DNA of 64,000 nt from positions 78,585 to 142,584 of the forward strand of contig NZ_QYCN01000008.1 of NCBI RefSeq assembly GCF_003583925.1, written 5' to 3'. Numbering within the stretch: the stretch's first letter is position 1; the number at the start of each line of letters is the position of its first letter. The notes under the pieces are model-generated. The model was not told the DNA's origin and did no database searches. It was given only the letters and a program-made list of their open reading frames with translations. The stretch comes from Hymenobacter rubripertinctus (GTDB lineage: Bacteria; Bacteroidota; Bacteroidia; Cytophagales; Hymenobacteraceae). The position numbers were made by a program, and so were the translations under genes. Shown piece by piece: positions 33,499-42,402 of the stretch.

Positions 33499-35088
33499 AT
33501 GCTTCCACGCATCCCCTTTTCCAAGGTGCTGGCGTTGGGTATCACCGCCTGTACACTGGCGCCCCAACTCTCCCACGCCCAAACGTCGGACCGCAAGACG
33601 AACATCAGCGTGTATTACAACTGGCTGCAATACCACGGCGACCTGGGGTCGGAGTGGTTCAAGCACGACAAGGTAGAATATGGCCTGGGCCTGACGGTGA
33701 GCCGCTACGTAGCCAAAGGCCTGGATGTGGGCCTGGACCTGAGCTACGGCGACATGAAGTTCTCGGCTCCCTACCCCAAGAACGTGCAGAATCCCTATCA
33801 CCGCTTCGATGCCAACGTGGTGAACGTGGGCATTCCCATCAAGCTCAAGCTCAACAATGGCTGGGCTCTCAAAGAGGAGGCCTTTATCGCCCCCTACCTG
33901 GTGGTGCAGCCCGGTGTATTCTTCGCCAGCCCTGACCTGTACACGGCTCAAAACCAGCGGCAGGTGGCCAAAAACTCCGACGTGTACGCCTTCGATATTC
34001 AGGCGGCTGCGGGTATCAAGTTTCAGTTCTCGCCCAGCGTAGCGGCCTTCGTACAGACGGGCCAGCATTATATGTTTACCGACCAGGTAGACGGCATTGC
34101 CAACAAGGGCAACATCAACGACCGGTACCTGCAACACAAGTTCGGCTTGTCCTTCAATCTGGGCAAAGCGGCGGATGAGGACGGTGACGGCGTTTCGGAT
34201 AAGAAGGATAAGTGCCCCGGCACTCCCGCCGGCGTAGCCGTGGACCTGCCCGGTTGCCCACTTGATGGCGACGGCGACGGCGTTCCGGATTACCAGGATA
34301 AGTGCCCGACCGAAAAAGGGCTGGCCTCGCTCGAAGGCTGCCCCGACCGCGACGGTGACGGCATCCGCGACAGCGAAGACAAATGCCCCGACACCCCCGG
34401 CAAGGCCGAACTCCAGGGCTGCCCCGATGCCGATAACGACGGCGTGATTGACCAGAATGACAAGTGCCCCAACACTCCCGGCGGCGTGAAAGTGGATGCC
34501 ACTGGCTGCCCGCTTGATGCCGATGGCGACGGTGTTCCCGATTACCAGGACCGCTGCCCCAACCGCCCCGGCCCGGCCTCGAACAAAGGCTGCCCCGAGA
34601 TGAAGCTGGAAGAGAAGAAGCGCCTCCAGGAAGCCACCAAGTACATCCAGTTCGAGTTCAACAAGGCAGCGCTGAAGCCTTCATCGTACCCCACCTTGGA
34701 TCTGCTGGTGAAGATCATGAACGATTACCCGGATTACTACCTGGGCATCTCGGCTCACGCCGACAGCAAGGGCGACAACGCCTACAACCTGCGCCTGTCG
34801 GATGAGCGTGCGGCTTCGGCCCGCGAGTACATGCTCCGCAAAGGGGTATCAGCCGACCGCATTGTGGCGCATGGCTACGGCGAATCGAAGCCGATTGCCA
34901 CCAACGACACGGACGCTGGCCGTGCCCTGAACCGTCGCGTAGAGTTCGATGTATACCTGCCCGGCGACCAGAATCCTGCCGAGGTGAAGTACGGTCCGGC
35001 CCCGGAAATTCCGGCTCAGGCTCCCGAAGCCCCCAAGCAGCCGGTGCGCAAAGTGGCCCCCCGGAAAGTAACGGGTCAGCGGAAGTAA
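33499..35088 (+). CDS. OmpA family outer membrane protein with thrombospondin type-3 repeats
   Basis: The 529-residue protein has a signal peptide (cleavage near SHAQ), an N-terminal beta-barrel-like region (about 30-225), five Ca-binding type-3 repeats about 228-370 (patterns DEDGDGVSDKKDKCPGTP, DGDGDGVPDYQDKCP, DRDGDGIRDSEDKCP, DADNDGVIDQNDKCP, DADGDGVPDYQDRCP) and a C-terminal OmpA domain near 395-500 with ISAHADSKGDNAYNLRLSDE that holds peptidoglycan. The tail is Pro/Lys-rich. It is a major envelope-anchoring protein, surface-exposed with calcium binding expected. Confidence 0.93.
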   Translation: MLPRIPFSKVLALGITACTLAPQLSHAQTSDRKTNISVYYNWLQYHGDLGSEWFKHDKVEYGLGLTVSRYVAKGLDVGLDLSYGDMKFSAPYPKNVQNPYHRFDANVVNVGIPIKLKLNNGWALKEEAFIAPYLVVQPGVFFASPDLYTAQNQRQVAKNSDVYAFDIQAAAGIKFQFSPSVAAFVQTGQHYMFTDQVDGIANKGNINDRYLQHKFGLSFNLGKAADEDGDGVSDKKDKCPGTPAGVAVDLPGCPLDGDGDGVPDYQDKCPTEKGLASLEGCPDRDGDGIRDSEDKCPDTPGKAELQGCPDADNDGVIDQNDKCPNTPGGVKVDATGCPLDADGDGVPDYQDRCPNRPGPASNKGCPEMKLEEKKRLQEATKYIQFEFNKAALKPSSYPTLDLLVKIMNDYPDYYLGISAHADSKGDNAYNLRLSDERAASAREYMLRKGVSADRIVAHGYGESKPIATNDTDAGRALNRRVEFDVYLPGDQNPAEVKYGPAPEIPAQAPEAPKQPVRKVAPRKVTGQRK

Positions 35089-35114
35089 TTCCACTCCGGC
35101 TCCGTCGGTAATGC

Positions 35115-35151
35115 CAAAGCGGCCTGCTCAGTTGAGCGGGCCGCTTTTTTT
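35115..35151 (+). terminator. Rho-independent terminator after the OmpA-like gene
   Basis: AAAGCGGCC pairs with GGCCGCTTT around TGCTCAGTTGAGCG, itself able to pair, followed by a run of T. Confidence 0.85.
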
Positions 35152-35392
35152 ATTAGCATCCAAGGCCATCCATCAGCAACGGTCCGGTCGGCATTGGAAT
35201 ACGGTTTACGACCATGCAACAGTACCTAGCCAACAGCACCTAACGACGGAGAACCAAACTTACCACTCCAGGCGAGGCCTGGGAAGGCTGCAGGCAGTGG
35301 CAAGTACCTTGTTTAGAAGTGTTCGTGGACAGTTGAGGCAGCAGTTTTTACCCCACCCCCACCCTCTACGCCGCCTGATGGGGGGAGCGAGC

Positions 35393-35454
35393 CTCACTCA
35401 CTCACTCACTCACTCACTCACTCACTCACTCACTCACTCACTCACTCACTCACT
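35393..35454. repeat. Tetranucleotide microsatellite (CTCA)n, about 15 units
   Basis: CTCA repeats without interruption for about 62 bases. On the minus strand it begins with the stop codon TAA of the ZIP transporter and continues GTGAGTGAG. It lies outside coding sequence but directly at the 3' end of that gene. Confidence 0.9.
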
Positions 35455-36179
35455 TACCCTACGGCCAGGGCCAGCAACAGGCCCGCCAGCGTAGCCAGCA
35501 TCTTGCGGATGTTGAGGCGGTGGTCGGGGCTGGTTTCGAAGAGAATGGTAGTGGACACATGGAGGAAATTACCCGCCACCAGCCCCAACAGGGCCGCGTA
35601 GAAGCCGCCCGTCAGGAGTTGCTCCAGCACCACGAAGTTGCTGACCACGACACCCGCCGGGCCGGCCACCGCAAACAGCAGCAGGTAGGGCACGGCACGG
35701 CGGAAGGAACCCAGACGCAGCAGCAACGCAGCCATCAGGGCAAAGGCAGCCGGAATATGGTGCAGGGCCACGCCGGTCAGGATGGCGTAGAAGTTCTGGC
35801 TGACGTCGCCGGCGGCCGGGGTTTTCACCAGAATGCTGCCCTCCAGAAACGAATGCAGCACCAGCGAAAAAAGCAGCAGAAAGGGCACCCGGTCGGCGTG
35901 TTCGGTATGCTGATGCACGTGCCCGTGCTCCACCCCCTGCGAGAATACCTCCAGCACCATCTGCCCGAAAAAGCCCGCCAGCACGAAGTAGCCCACCCGA
36001 TGCCCGGGCAACATTTGCAGGGCTTCGGGCAGCAGGTGCGTAACGGTGAGCGTGAACAGGTAGGCCCCACTGAACGCCAGCAGGGGTTTCATCCAGGTGG
36101 TGCGGGCCGTGGGTACCAGCCGGGTGAGCCAACCGGCTCCCAACACCGTCAGGAAAAGGGCAAAAACGGCAAACCACAT
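35454..36179 (-). CDS. ZIP family metal transporter
   Basis: The 241-residue protein has about eight hydrophobic segments and the ZIP metal-binding helices: LFSLVLHSFLEGSILV with H-S-F-L-E-G, and TGVALHHIPAAFALMA with the His pair. A His-rich loop (EHGHVHQHTEH) about residues 83-94 is the variable metal-sensing region. ZIP proteins import zinc, iron or manganese into the cytoplasm. The gene is alone; a methyltransferase gene lies upstream on the same strand, separated by 164 bases. Confidence 0.9.
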   Translation of the reverse strand: MWFAVFALFLTVLGAGWLTRLVPTARTTWMKPLLAFSGAYLFTLTVTHLLPEALQMLPGHRVGYFVLAGFFGQMVLEVFSQGVEHGHVHQHTEHADRVPFLLLFSLVLHSFLEGSILVKTPAAGDVSQNFYAILTGVALHHIPAAFALMAALLLRLGSFRRAVPYLLLFAVAGPAGVVVSNFVVLEQLLTGGFYAALLGLVAGNFLHVSTTILFETSPDHRLNIRKMLATLAGLLLALAVG

Positions 36180-36343
36180 AGGGCAAACAATGAGGAGATG
36201 AGGGGCAAGCAGCCAACGGACGAACTGAGCGCCGGAACAAACCAGCGGCGAATCGTTCGTTTTGCTGCTCGGGTGGCCGGCGGTCTTTTTCTCCGGCAGC
36301 AGCTACCGCAGAACTAATTTTTGACCGGTGGCGTGGCCTTACG

Positions 36344-37084
36344 CTACTTTTTGAGCACAAAAATCATCCGGGGGCTGCTGGCCGGGTCGAAGGGGCGCAG
36401 GTGGTAGTCGCCCAACGTTTCGGCCAGGCGCAGGCCGGCCATCTGAAAGTACTCCGCGAACCGCGCCGCGTCCAGGGCCCGCACCCGCTCCTCGAAGTGC
36501 TGTTGCTGGCCCTGCTCATCCGTAAACCGAATTTCTTTCACGATGAAGTCGTGGTGCAGGTGGCGGTGCAGCTCAAAGTCCAGACCGTCCACGGTTTTGG
36601 TTTCATGGGCGACCAATTCCCGGATGGCACGGTCGGTGTTCAGAAAGTCAATGACCAGCTTACCCCCGGGGCGCAGGGCGGCGGCGGCATTGCGCAGGGC
36701 CACCACGTTCTGGGCTTCCTCTTCAAAGTAGCCAAAACTGGTGAACAGGTTCAGTACCAGATCGAAGGGCGCGTACGGCAGGGCCGCCCGCATATCGTGC
36801 TCATGAAAATGCAGATGCTCGTGCGCAAACTGCCGGGCGTAGGCAATGCTCTGCGCCGATAAATCCACTCCCGTTACGTCATAGCCCTGCTCACTCAGGT
36901 AGCGGGCGTGCCGCCCCTTGCCGCAGGCCAGGTCCAGGAGTCGGGCAGCAGGCTTAGGATGCAAGTGCGTGAGCAGCCGGCCCAGGAACTCCCGCGCTTC
37001 CGCGTAATCCCGGTTCTGATACAGCCGATGATAATAGGGCGAATCGAACCAGGTACTAAACCACTCAGCAGCAACAGAAGACAT
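36344..37084 (-). CDS. Class I SAM-dependent methyltransferase
   Basis: The 246-residue protein has motif I LLDLACGKGRHARYLSEQGY near residues 49-68, motif II acidic VTGVDLS and the later FDLVLNLFTSFGYF (post-I). It also has LRPGGKLVIDFLN (motif VI). The fold is a small Rossmann methyltransferase, substrate unknown. The C-terminal half (FEERVRALDAARFAEYF) is typical of family members acting on small molecules or proteins. Cytoplasmic. Confidence 0.9.
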   Translation of the reverse strand: MSSVAAEWFSTWFDSPYYHRLYQNRDYAEAREFLGRLLTHLHPKPAARLLDLACGKGRHARYLSEQGYDVTGVDLSAQSIAYARQFAHEHLHFHEHDMRAALPYAPFDLVLNLFTSFGYFEEEAQNVVALRNAAAALRPGGKLVIDFLNTDRAIRELVAHETKTVDGLDFELHRHLHHDFIVKEIRFTDEQGQQQHFEERVRALDAARFAEYFQMAGLRLAETLGDYHLRPFDPASSPRMIFVLKK

Positions 37085-37103
37085 ATGGGTAGGCTAAGAA
37101 ACG

Positions 37104-37126
37104 AAAAAAGGGCGCTAACACGCCCC
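37104..37126 (-). terminator. Terminator-like hairpin for the metal-binding lipoprotein gene
   Basis: On the minus strand a GGGCG/CGCCC hairpin is followed by six T. It lies 75 bases beyond the stop of the gene at 37201 and just before the methyltransferase. Confidence 0.5.
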
Positions 37127-37200
37127 GGGTCGTTTCGGACAGCAAACAGGGGCTCCGCATTTGCAAGTATGTTGCAAATATGGAACCCCTTTCGCTTAAA

Positions 37201-37470
37201 TCAAAGAGCAGAAGCTGATTCGGCGGCCGGGTTTGGCTCCAGCTCCATCTCGCAGATGGGGCACTTGCCCGGCTGGTCGCTGGCGCTGCCCGCGCAGTTC
37301 ATCGGGCACACGTAAGCGGCCGTTGCTACGGGCAGGGCCGTACTATCGGCCGGAGCTGCCGCCGGAACGGCCACCGCAGCGGTAGCCGCCGGCTTCGCCT
37401 CGCAACTGGCCAGCAGAACCAGGCCAGGCAGGGCCAGGGCCAGCAGGGTCTGGTTCGATAACGAAAGCAT
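37201..37470 (-). CDS. Lipoprotein with heavy-metal-binding domain
   Basis: The 89-residue product has a lipobox LLASC (Cys about 23), an Ala/Pro-rich linker and a C-terminal YVCPMNCAGSASDQPGKCPI segment followed by CEMEL. That YxCPM..........CPxCxM.L pattern is the heavy-metal-binding domain found in copper and other efflux proteins. It is likely a periplasmic metal chaperone or buffer. The gene is 10 bases from the next lipoprotein gene on the same strand, so the two are probably co-transcribed. Confidence 0.85.
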   Translation of the reverse strand: MLSLSNQTLLALALPGLVLLASCEAKPAATAAVAVPAAAPADSTALPVATAAYVCPMNCAGSASDQPGKCPICEMELEPNPAAESASAL

Positions 37471-37480
37471 TAGATGTTGC

Positions 37481-37858
37481 TTATTTTTTCAGCCCGTCCA
37501 CCGCCTTGGCAGCCGTGGTGTCCGCAGGCTTGCGTACGCTGTGCATGGCTTCGCTGCTATTCGTCTGGGCAGCATCGGCGGCATCGGCCGTGCGTACTTC
37601 CTCAGCCGACACGCCCGTGCTATGGTTGGGCTCGTCGAGAGTTACGCCGGAGTTAATGGGCTCGGCAATGGCCCCGCCTTTCGACTGGTGCGCGGCTTCG
37701 GCCGTGCCCTGGTCGAAGTTGTCGGACTCGCGGCTGCCGGGCTCCACCAGGTCAAGGGATACTTTTTTATCGGGCCGCCAGTCCGACGGTTCGCTGCTGC
37801 ACGCGTTCAGGGCCAGGGTAGCCAGGGCCAGGGCGGAAAGGGCGAGTTGCTTGGTCAT
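37481..37858 (-). CDS. Small lipoprotein of unknown function
   Basis: The 125-residue product has a lipobox LNACSSE (Cys about residue 20), and a low-complexity, acidic and polar body (DWRPDKKVSLDLVEPGS, ADAADAAQTNSSEA). No domain is recognised. A longer frame to 38149 is open but only the ATG at 37858 gives a lipoprotein signal. It may be co-transcribed with the metal-binding lipoprotein 10 bases downstream. Confidence 0.65.
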   Translation of the reverse strand: MTKQLALSALALATLALNACSSEPSDWRPDKKVSLDLVEPGSRESDNFDQGTAEAAHQSKGGAIAEPINSGVTLDEPNHSTGVSAEEVRTADAADAAQTNSSEAMHSVRKPADTTAAKAVDGLKK

Positions 37859-37925
37859 GAGAAGAAGAAAACGAAGATTCGTGAGGTAAGGGGAAGGAAA
37901 ACAGGAGGCCGGCGGGGCGCCGCCG

Positions 37926-38540
37926 CTAAACTGCTGCCGCCCCGCCGGGCAGCAGGTTCTTGCGGCGCAGCATCGCATCGAACAGCTTCTGGTCGGTAGC
38001 GGAGTTAAAGATACGGTCCGGCACTTGCAGGAAGATGGGCGTATCGAAAGTTTTAGCCATCCAGCGCTTCCAGCCCACCAGATCGGCCGGCAGCTCGGGA
38101 GTTTGCAACGAGAGCAGGTAGCCGTTGGCTTCGCGCTTGGCCGTACCAATCATGTCCCAGGTCAGGCGCATGCCTTCCTTTTCGTTGCGCCGAAGCACAA
38201 TCTGCTTGTTGTCGAATTCGTAGGACAGCTTCTCGAACAGGGGCTTGGTTTGCTCCACCTGCGTGACGCCCGTTACCTGAGCCGAGCGGAAGAGCACGTA
38301 GAGCAGCGTGAGCACCAGCGCCGAGGCCAGCCACCACCACGAAGGCCAGATGAGGACCGGCAGCAGGCCCACCGCGAACGGAATCAGGGCGTACCACCAC
38401 TCGCGCCGCCACACCCGGGCCATGGCCAGGCTGGTGTAGGTGCTCGTGTCGAGCTGATGTTTTTTGGTACGGATGGCCATGGGCGAAGCACCTTGCTGCT
38501 GCTGCCGGTAGCCCCCGCCGCGTTGGTTGGGTTGTTGCAT
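37926..38540 (-). CDS. Membrane protein with YcxB-like C-terminal domain
   Basis: The 204-residue protein has a Gln/Arg-rich N-terminus, a double hydrophobic stretch about residues 49-84 (WWYALIPFAVGLLPVLIW and WWLASALVLTLLYVLF) and a C-terminal soluble region: LSYEFDNKQIVLRRNEKEG, LTWDMIGTAKREANGYLLS, FLQVPDRIF. That last part has the shape of YcxB-like domains, which sit on membranes in many bacteria with unknown roles. The final PGGAAAV tail is short. Confidence 0.7.
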   Translation of the reverse strand: MQQPNQRGGGYRQQQQGASPMAIRTKKHQLDTSTYTSLAMARVWRREWWYALIPFAVGLLPVLIWPSWWWLASALVLTLLYVLFRSAQVTGVTQVEQTKPLFEKLSYEFDNKQIVLRRNEKEGMRLTWDMIGTAKREANGYLLSLQTPELPADLVGWKRWMAKTFDTPIFLQVPDRIFNSATDQKLFDAMLRRKNLLPGGAAAV

Positions 38541-38555
38541 TAGTTTTAGTTGTCA

Positions 38556-38636
38556 GTTGCCAGTTGTTAGTTACCAGGGGTTTGTCCATTGTCCGGCTAA
38601 GAACAGCCTGCCAACTGGCAACTAACAGCTGGCAAC
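38556..38636. repeat. 17-bp inverted repeat, GTTGTCAGTTG family
   Basis: GTTGCCAGTTGTTAGTT (38556-38572) pairs with 38620-38636 with one mismatch. Related GTCAGTTG/CAACTGAC repeats occur near 22077 and 51660. It lies between nadC and the membrane protein gene. Confidence 0.7.
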
Positions 38637-38640
38637 TCAT

Positions 38641-39501
38641 TTAGAATGCTTTCAGACTCATGTCGAGGCTCCGGATGGAATGGGTGAGGGCCCCGACGGA
38701 AATGTAATCGACGCCCGTGGCGGCTACTTCGGCAATGGTTTCCTCGGTGATGCCGCCGCTGGCCTCCAGCGGGTAGCGGCCGGCGACCAGGGCCACGGCC
38801 TCGCGCAGCTGGGCGGGCGGCATGTTGTCGAGCATGATGCGGTCGATGCCGCCGGTATCGAGCACCTGCTGCACTTCGGCCAGGGTGCGGGTTTCCACTT
38901 CGATGGGCAGTTGCCGGCTGGTTTGGGCCAGGTAGGCCCGCGAGGCCTCAATGGCCTGCCGGATGCCACCGGCGTAATCGACGTGGTTATCCTTGAGAAT
39001 AATCATGTCGAAAAGGCCATAGCGGTGGTTCACACCGCCCCCAATCAGCACCGCCCATTTCTCGGGCAGGCGGAAGTTGGGGGTGGTTTTGCGGGTATCG
39101 AGCAGGCGGGCGCTGGTACCGGCCAGCAGGCTCACGAGGTGGGCCGTGCGGGTGGCAATGCCGCTCATGCGCTGCATACAGTTGAGCACCAGGCGCTCGG
39201 CCGTGAGAATACTGCGAGCCCGACCCTCCACGATAAAGGCAATGTCGCCGTGCTGCACGCGGGCCCCGTCCTCAAGGCGGGGCTCTATCGTCAGGTCGGC
39301 ATCCACGAACCGGAAGATGTGGCGGGCCAGCTCCACACCGGCCAGCACGCCGGCATCTTTGATGAGCAGATGGGCACGGTTGCGCGCCTCGGCCGGTATG
39401 GCCGACAGCGCCGAATGGTCGCCGTCGCCCACATCTTCGGCCAAGGCCGTACGAATGAAGGTGGACAGGGCTTCCGGAGTGAGGTAGGAGGGCGTTTGCA
39501 C
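38641..39501 (-). CDS. nadC: Nicotinate-nucleotide pyrophosphorylase (carboxylating)
   Basis: The 286-residue enzyme makes nicotinate mononucleotide from quinolinate and PRPP, a step in NAD synthesis. Visible features are EDVGDGDHSALSAIP, the LLIKDAGVLAG region, ERLVLNCMQRMSGIAT, LLDTRKTTPNFRLPEKWAV, HRYGLFDMIILKDNH, and the phosphate-binding ASGGITEETI and GVDYISVGALTHS. Length fits. It lies downstream of a DUF4783 gene on the same strand, an arrangement common in Bacteroidota. Confidence 0.96.
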   Translation of the reverse strand: MQTPSYLTPEALSTFIRTALAEDVGDGDHSALSAIPAEARNRAHLLIKDAGVLAGVELARHIFRFVDADLTIEPRLEDGARVQHGDIAFIVEGRARSILTAERLVLNCMQRMSGIATRTAHLVSLLAGTSARLLDTRKTTPNFRLPEKWAVLIGGGVNHRYGLFDMIILKDNHVDYAGGIRQAIEASRAYLAQTSRQLPIEVETRTLAEVQQVLDTGGIDRIMLDNMPPAQLREAVALVAGRYPLEASGGITEETIAEVAATGVDYISVGALTHSIRSLDMSLKAF

Positions 39502-39574
39502 GGGGCAAAAATAGCAAAAACGGGCCGTTCCCCGGCGTCTTATTCACAAACCGCGCCCCCAAGGCCGTAGGGCA

Positions 39575-39608
39575 CAAAAAAAGTACCGCGAAGAGTTTCC
39601 GCGGTACT
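39575..39608 (-). terminator. Rho-independent terminator after the DUF4783 gene
   Basis: On the minus strand AGTACCGCG pairs with CGCGGTACT, followed by seven T. It separates the DUF4783 gene from nadC. Confidence 0.8.
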
Positions 39609-39636
39609 GGTTGGGTGGGGGTTCGAAAGGCGGGGG

Positions 39637-40038
39637 TTAGTCCTCCTTCGTAAAATCAATGGTGGCAATTTTGAGGCTGCCGCCCGCCTGTTTCATTTTC
39701 ACGAACATGCGGTAGGAGCCATCTTTGCCGGCGTATTTACCCACGGCATAGGGCGTGCCTTCGTTGCTGCCGCCGTAGTGAATGAAATCGAAGGACGCGG
39801 GCGAGTGTTTGGCAAAGAAGTCCTTCATCACAAACTCGGCCTGGGTGGCGCTGTAGCTCTGCTTATCGCCATCGAAGCTCAGCTCCACGGCGGGCGCAAA
39901 AAACTGCGCCAACTCATGCGAGCTGCTGCTGCGGATAGCATTCCGGACGGGTCCGAATGCTTCCCCCTGCGCCAACGCGCCCACCGAAAGCAGCAGGCTG
40001 CATACCAGGGCAAAGGCCAAAAAGAAAGTGCGTTTCAT
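39637..40038 (-). CDS. DUF4783 family secreted protein
   Basis: The 133-residue product has a signal peptide (cleavage near ALAQ) and the DUF4783 pattern: VRNAIRSSSSHELAQFFAPA, VELSFDGDKQSYSATQAEFV, FFAKHSPASFDFIHYGGS and YRMFVKMKQAGGSLKIATIDF. The fold is NTF2-like. Members occur widely in Bacteroidota, often beside nadC, and their role is unknown. A terminator follows the gene. Confidence 0.85.
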   Translation of the reverse strand: MKRTFFLAFALVCSLLLSVGALAQGEAFGPVRNAIRSSSSHELAQFFAPAVELSFDGDKQSYSATQAEFVMKDFFAKHSPASFDFIHYGGSNEGTPYAVGKYAGKDGSYRMFVKMKQAGGSLKIATIDFTKED

Positions 40039-40171
40039 ACTAGCGTAAAGAGTTCGTCATGCGGTGCACTAAAATGATGCCAAGCTACCGATTGGCACCA
40101 GCTCCTCCCCTCAGCCAGATTCTCCGGCAGCCAAGTTAGGGAAAAACGCGGGCCTTTTGCCCCATGCGGCC

Positions 40172-40180
40172 TATCTTTGC
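40172..40180 (+). promoter_or_regulatory. -7-like element at the gpmI start
   Basis: TATCTTTGC matches the Bacteroidota TAnnTTTG element and ends five bases before the gpmI ATG. It supports the ATG at 40185 over 40164 and suggests a very short or absent leader; no -33 at the right spacing was identified. Confidence 0.45.
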
Positions 40181-40184
40181 TGCC

Positions 40185-41732
40185 ATGAACAAACAGGTAT
40201 TGTTGGTGATTCTGGATGGCTGGGGGCTGGCACAGAACAAGGAAGTATCGGCCATTGACCAGGCCCGCACGCCGTTTATCGATTCTCTGTTCCAACGCTT
40301 TCCGCACAGCAAGCTGCAAGCCTCCGGCGAAGCCGTAGGCCTGCCCGACGGGCAGATGGGCAACTCCGAAGTCGGCCACATGAACATCGGGGCGGGCCGG
40401 GTGGTCTATCAGGACCTGGTGCGCATCAACAAAGCCATCCGGGAGCGGAAGCTGGGCACCGTGCCGGCCCTGACCCAGGCCCTGGAGTACGCCCGCCTCA
40501 ACAACAAACCCGTGCACCTGATGGGCCTGCTCTCCGATGGCGGCGTGCACTCCCACATCGAGCACCTGAAGGCCCTGTGCACCATCGCCCACGACCAGGA
40601 CGTGCACAACGTGTTCATTCACGCCTTCACCGACGGCCGCGACACCGACCCCAAGGGGGGCGTGAGCTACGTGAACGACCTGGAGCAGCACCTGCAGCGC
40701 GGGGCCAGCGGCAAAATTGCGTCCATCGTGGGCCGCTACTACGCCATGGACCGCGACAACCGCTGGGAGCGGGTGAAGCTGGCCTACGACTTGTTGGTGA
40801 ACGGCAAGGGCACACCTTCCCAGAACCTGATTCAGAGCATGCTCGACTCCTATAAAGAGGGCGTGACCGACGAGTTCATGAAGCCCCTTGTGAAGGTGGG
40901 CGACGACGGCACGCCCCTGGCCACCATTGAGGAGGGCGACGTGGTTATCTGCTTCAACTTCCGCACCGACCGGGGCCGCGAAATTACGCAGGCCCTCACC
41001 CAGCAGGATTTTCACGCCTTCCAGATGCACCGGCTGAACCTGCACTACCTCACCCTCACCAACTACGACGCCACCTTCACCGGCGTCACGCCCATCTTCG
41101 AGAAGGACAACCTGGATGCCACCCTGGGCCAGGTGCTGGCTGAGCACGGCAAAACGCAGATCAGGATTGCGGAAACGGAAAAGTATCCGCACGTGACGTT
41201 CTTCTTTTCGGGGGGCCGGGAGGTGGAGTTTGAGGGCGAGAAACGCATCATGCGCAACTCCCCCAAAGTGGCCACCTACGACCTCCAGCCCGAAATGAGC
41301 GCCTACGAGCTGCGCGACGCCCTGGTGCCGGAGCTGGGGCAGAAGTCGGCCGATTTTATCATCCTCAACTTCGCCAACACCGATATGGTGGGCCACACCG
41401 GCGTTTTCGGGGCGGCCGTGAAAGCGGCCGAGGCCGTGGACGAGTGCGCCCGGGGTGTGGTGGAAGCGGCCCTGGCCGCCGATTATGCCTGCATCGTTAT
41501 TGCCGACCACGGCAACGCCGATATGATGATCAACCCCGACGGCACGCCCAATACGGCCCACACGACCAACCTGGTACCCTGCATTCTGGCCAGCAACAAC
41601 TACGTGGGCACGCTTACCGATGGCAAACTGGGTGATATTGCTCCCACCGTGCTCCAACTCATGGGCCTGCCCCAGCCGGCGGCTATGACCGGCCAGAGCC
41701 TGCTGCTGCCCGAAACCGCCCCGAATGCGTAA
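40185..41732 (+). CDS. gpmI: 2,3-bisphosphoglycerate-independent phosphoglycerate mutase
   Basis: The 515-residue enzyme converts 3-phosphoglycerate to 2-phosphoglycerate in glycolysis. It has VILDGWG with Asp11 for the metal, the GQMGNSEVGHMNIGAGR motif with the phosphorylated Ser61, HLMGLLSDGGVHSH, FTDGRDTDP, RYYAMDRDNRW, FRTDRGREI and the late metal motif IVIADHGNADM. Length and order fit GpmI. The ATG at 40185 begins the fold. The stop overlaps the next gene by 8 bases. Confidence 0.97.
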   Translation: MNKQVLLVILDGWGLAQNKEVSAIDQARTPFIDSLFQRFPHSKLQASGEAVGLPDGQMGNSEVGHMNIGAGRVVYQDLVRINKAIRERKLGTVPALTQALEYARLNNKPVHLMGLLSDGGVHSHIEHLKALCTIAHDQDVHNVFIHAFTDGRDTDPKGGVSYVNDLEQHLQRGASGKIASIVGRYYAMDRDNRWERVKLAYDLLVNGKGTPSQNLIQSMLDSYKEGVTDEFMKPLVKVGDDGTPLATIEEGDVVICFNFRTDRGREITQALTQQDFHAFQMHRLNLHYLTLTNYDATFTGVTPIFEKDNLDATLGQVLAEHGKTQIRIAETEKYPHVTFFFSGGREVEFEGEKRIMRNSPKVATYDLQPEMSAYELRDALVPELGQKSADFIILNFANTDMVGHTGVFGAAVKAAEAVDECARGVVEAALAADYACIVIADHGNADMMINPDGTPNTAHTTNLVPCILASNNYVGTLTDGKLGDIAPTVLQLMGLPQPAAMTGQSLLLPETAPNA

Positions 41733-42297
41733 GGCCTACTTCGGCTGGCTGGCTGGCCTGCCCCTATTGGCGGCCTGTGGCCCCGGCGAGCCGGCCCCCA
41801 GCCCAGAAACCCGCCGCACGGCCTATTTCGACCTGCCCGGGCTGCTCAAAAACCAGAGCACAATGCTGAACCAGCGTCGGCCGGCCGTAGAAAAGCAGGT
41901 ATTGCTGCGCGACGGTAAGCAGCAAACCACCCGGGTAGCCCAAACCGACTGGGCCAAAGAACTACAGGTTTTCCAGCAGGCTGATATCAACAAGCCCGCC
42001 CTGCGCGGCCTCTACAGCGTCGATTCAGTGCAACTGCCTTCGGGTGCGACGCAGCGCACCTATCGCCGCCTGCCCGGCACCGATTCGCCGGTTGAGGAGC
42101 TTTCGGTCACCACGCAGGGCACTGCCGTGCAGAGCCTCACCGCTACCGTGGCCCAGGACAATCCGCTGGTGTACTCGGCCAAGCACCTGGAAATGCGCTA
42201 CCAGAAGGGCCGGCTGGCCTCCTACCGCGTCACGGGCGTGCAGAAACTGATTCTGTTCGATTCCGTGCACTACGCCGTGCGGGCTATCGTACAATAA
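41725..42297 (+). CDS. Lipoprotein of unknown function
   Basis: The 190-residue product has a lipobox LLAACGPG (Cys about residue 18) and a beta-rich body: FDLPGLLKNQSTMLNQRRP, VEKQVLLRDGKQQTTRV and YQKGRLASYRVTGVQKLI. No named family is recognised. The ATG overlaps the end of gpmI by 8 bases, so the two are translationally coupled and probably transcribed together. A 35-bp perfect hairpin overlaps its stop codon. Confidence 0.72.
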   Translation: MRKAYFGWLAGLPLLAACGPGEPAPSPETRRTAYFDLPGLLKNQSTMLNQRRPAVEKQVLLRDGKQQTTRVAQTDWAKELQVFQQADINKPALRGLYSVDSVQLPSGATQRTYRRLPGTDSPVEELSVTTQGTAVQSLTATVAQDNPLVYSAKHLEMRYQKGRLASYRVTGVQKLILFDSVHYAVRAIVQ

Positions 42298-42369
42298 CCG
42301 CCAGCCACTACGAGCGCAGGCCCCGACAACGGTTGTTGTCGGGGCCTGCGCTCGTAGTGGCTGGCGGTT
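42296..42369. terminator. 35-bp perfect hairpin overlapping the stop codon
   Basis: Arms 42296-42330 and 42335-42369 are exact reverse complements around GGTT. The left arm begins inside the TAA of the preceding lipoprotein gene, so it is the likely terminator. It also faces the convergent gene at 42403. Confidence 0.75.
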
Positions 42370-42402
42370 TGTTCAACTCATAGACCTTCTTTCACCAAAC
42401 GC

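Noticed and set aside
35111..35494. Plus-strand frame encoding THSLTHSL repeats across the CTCA microsatellite
   Set aside because: The frame exists only because the 4-base repeat lacks stops in it; no start signal or conserved sequence.
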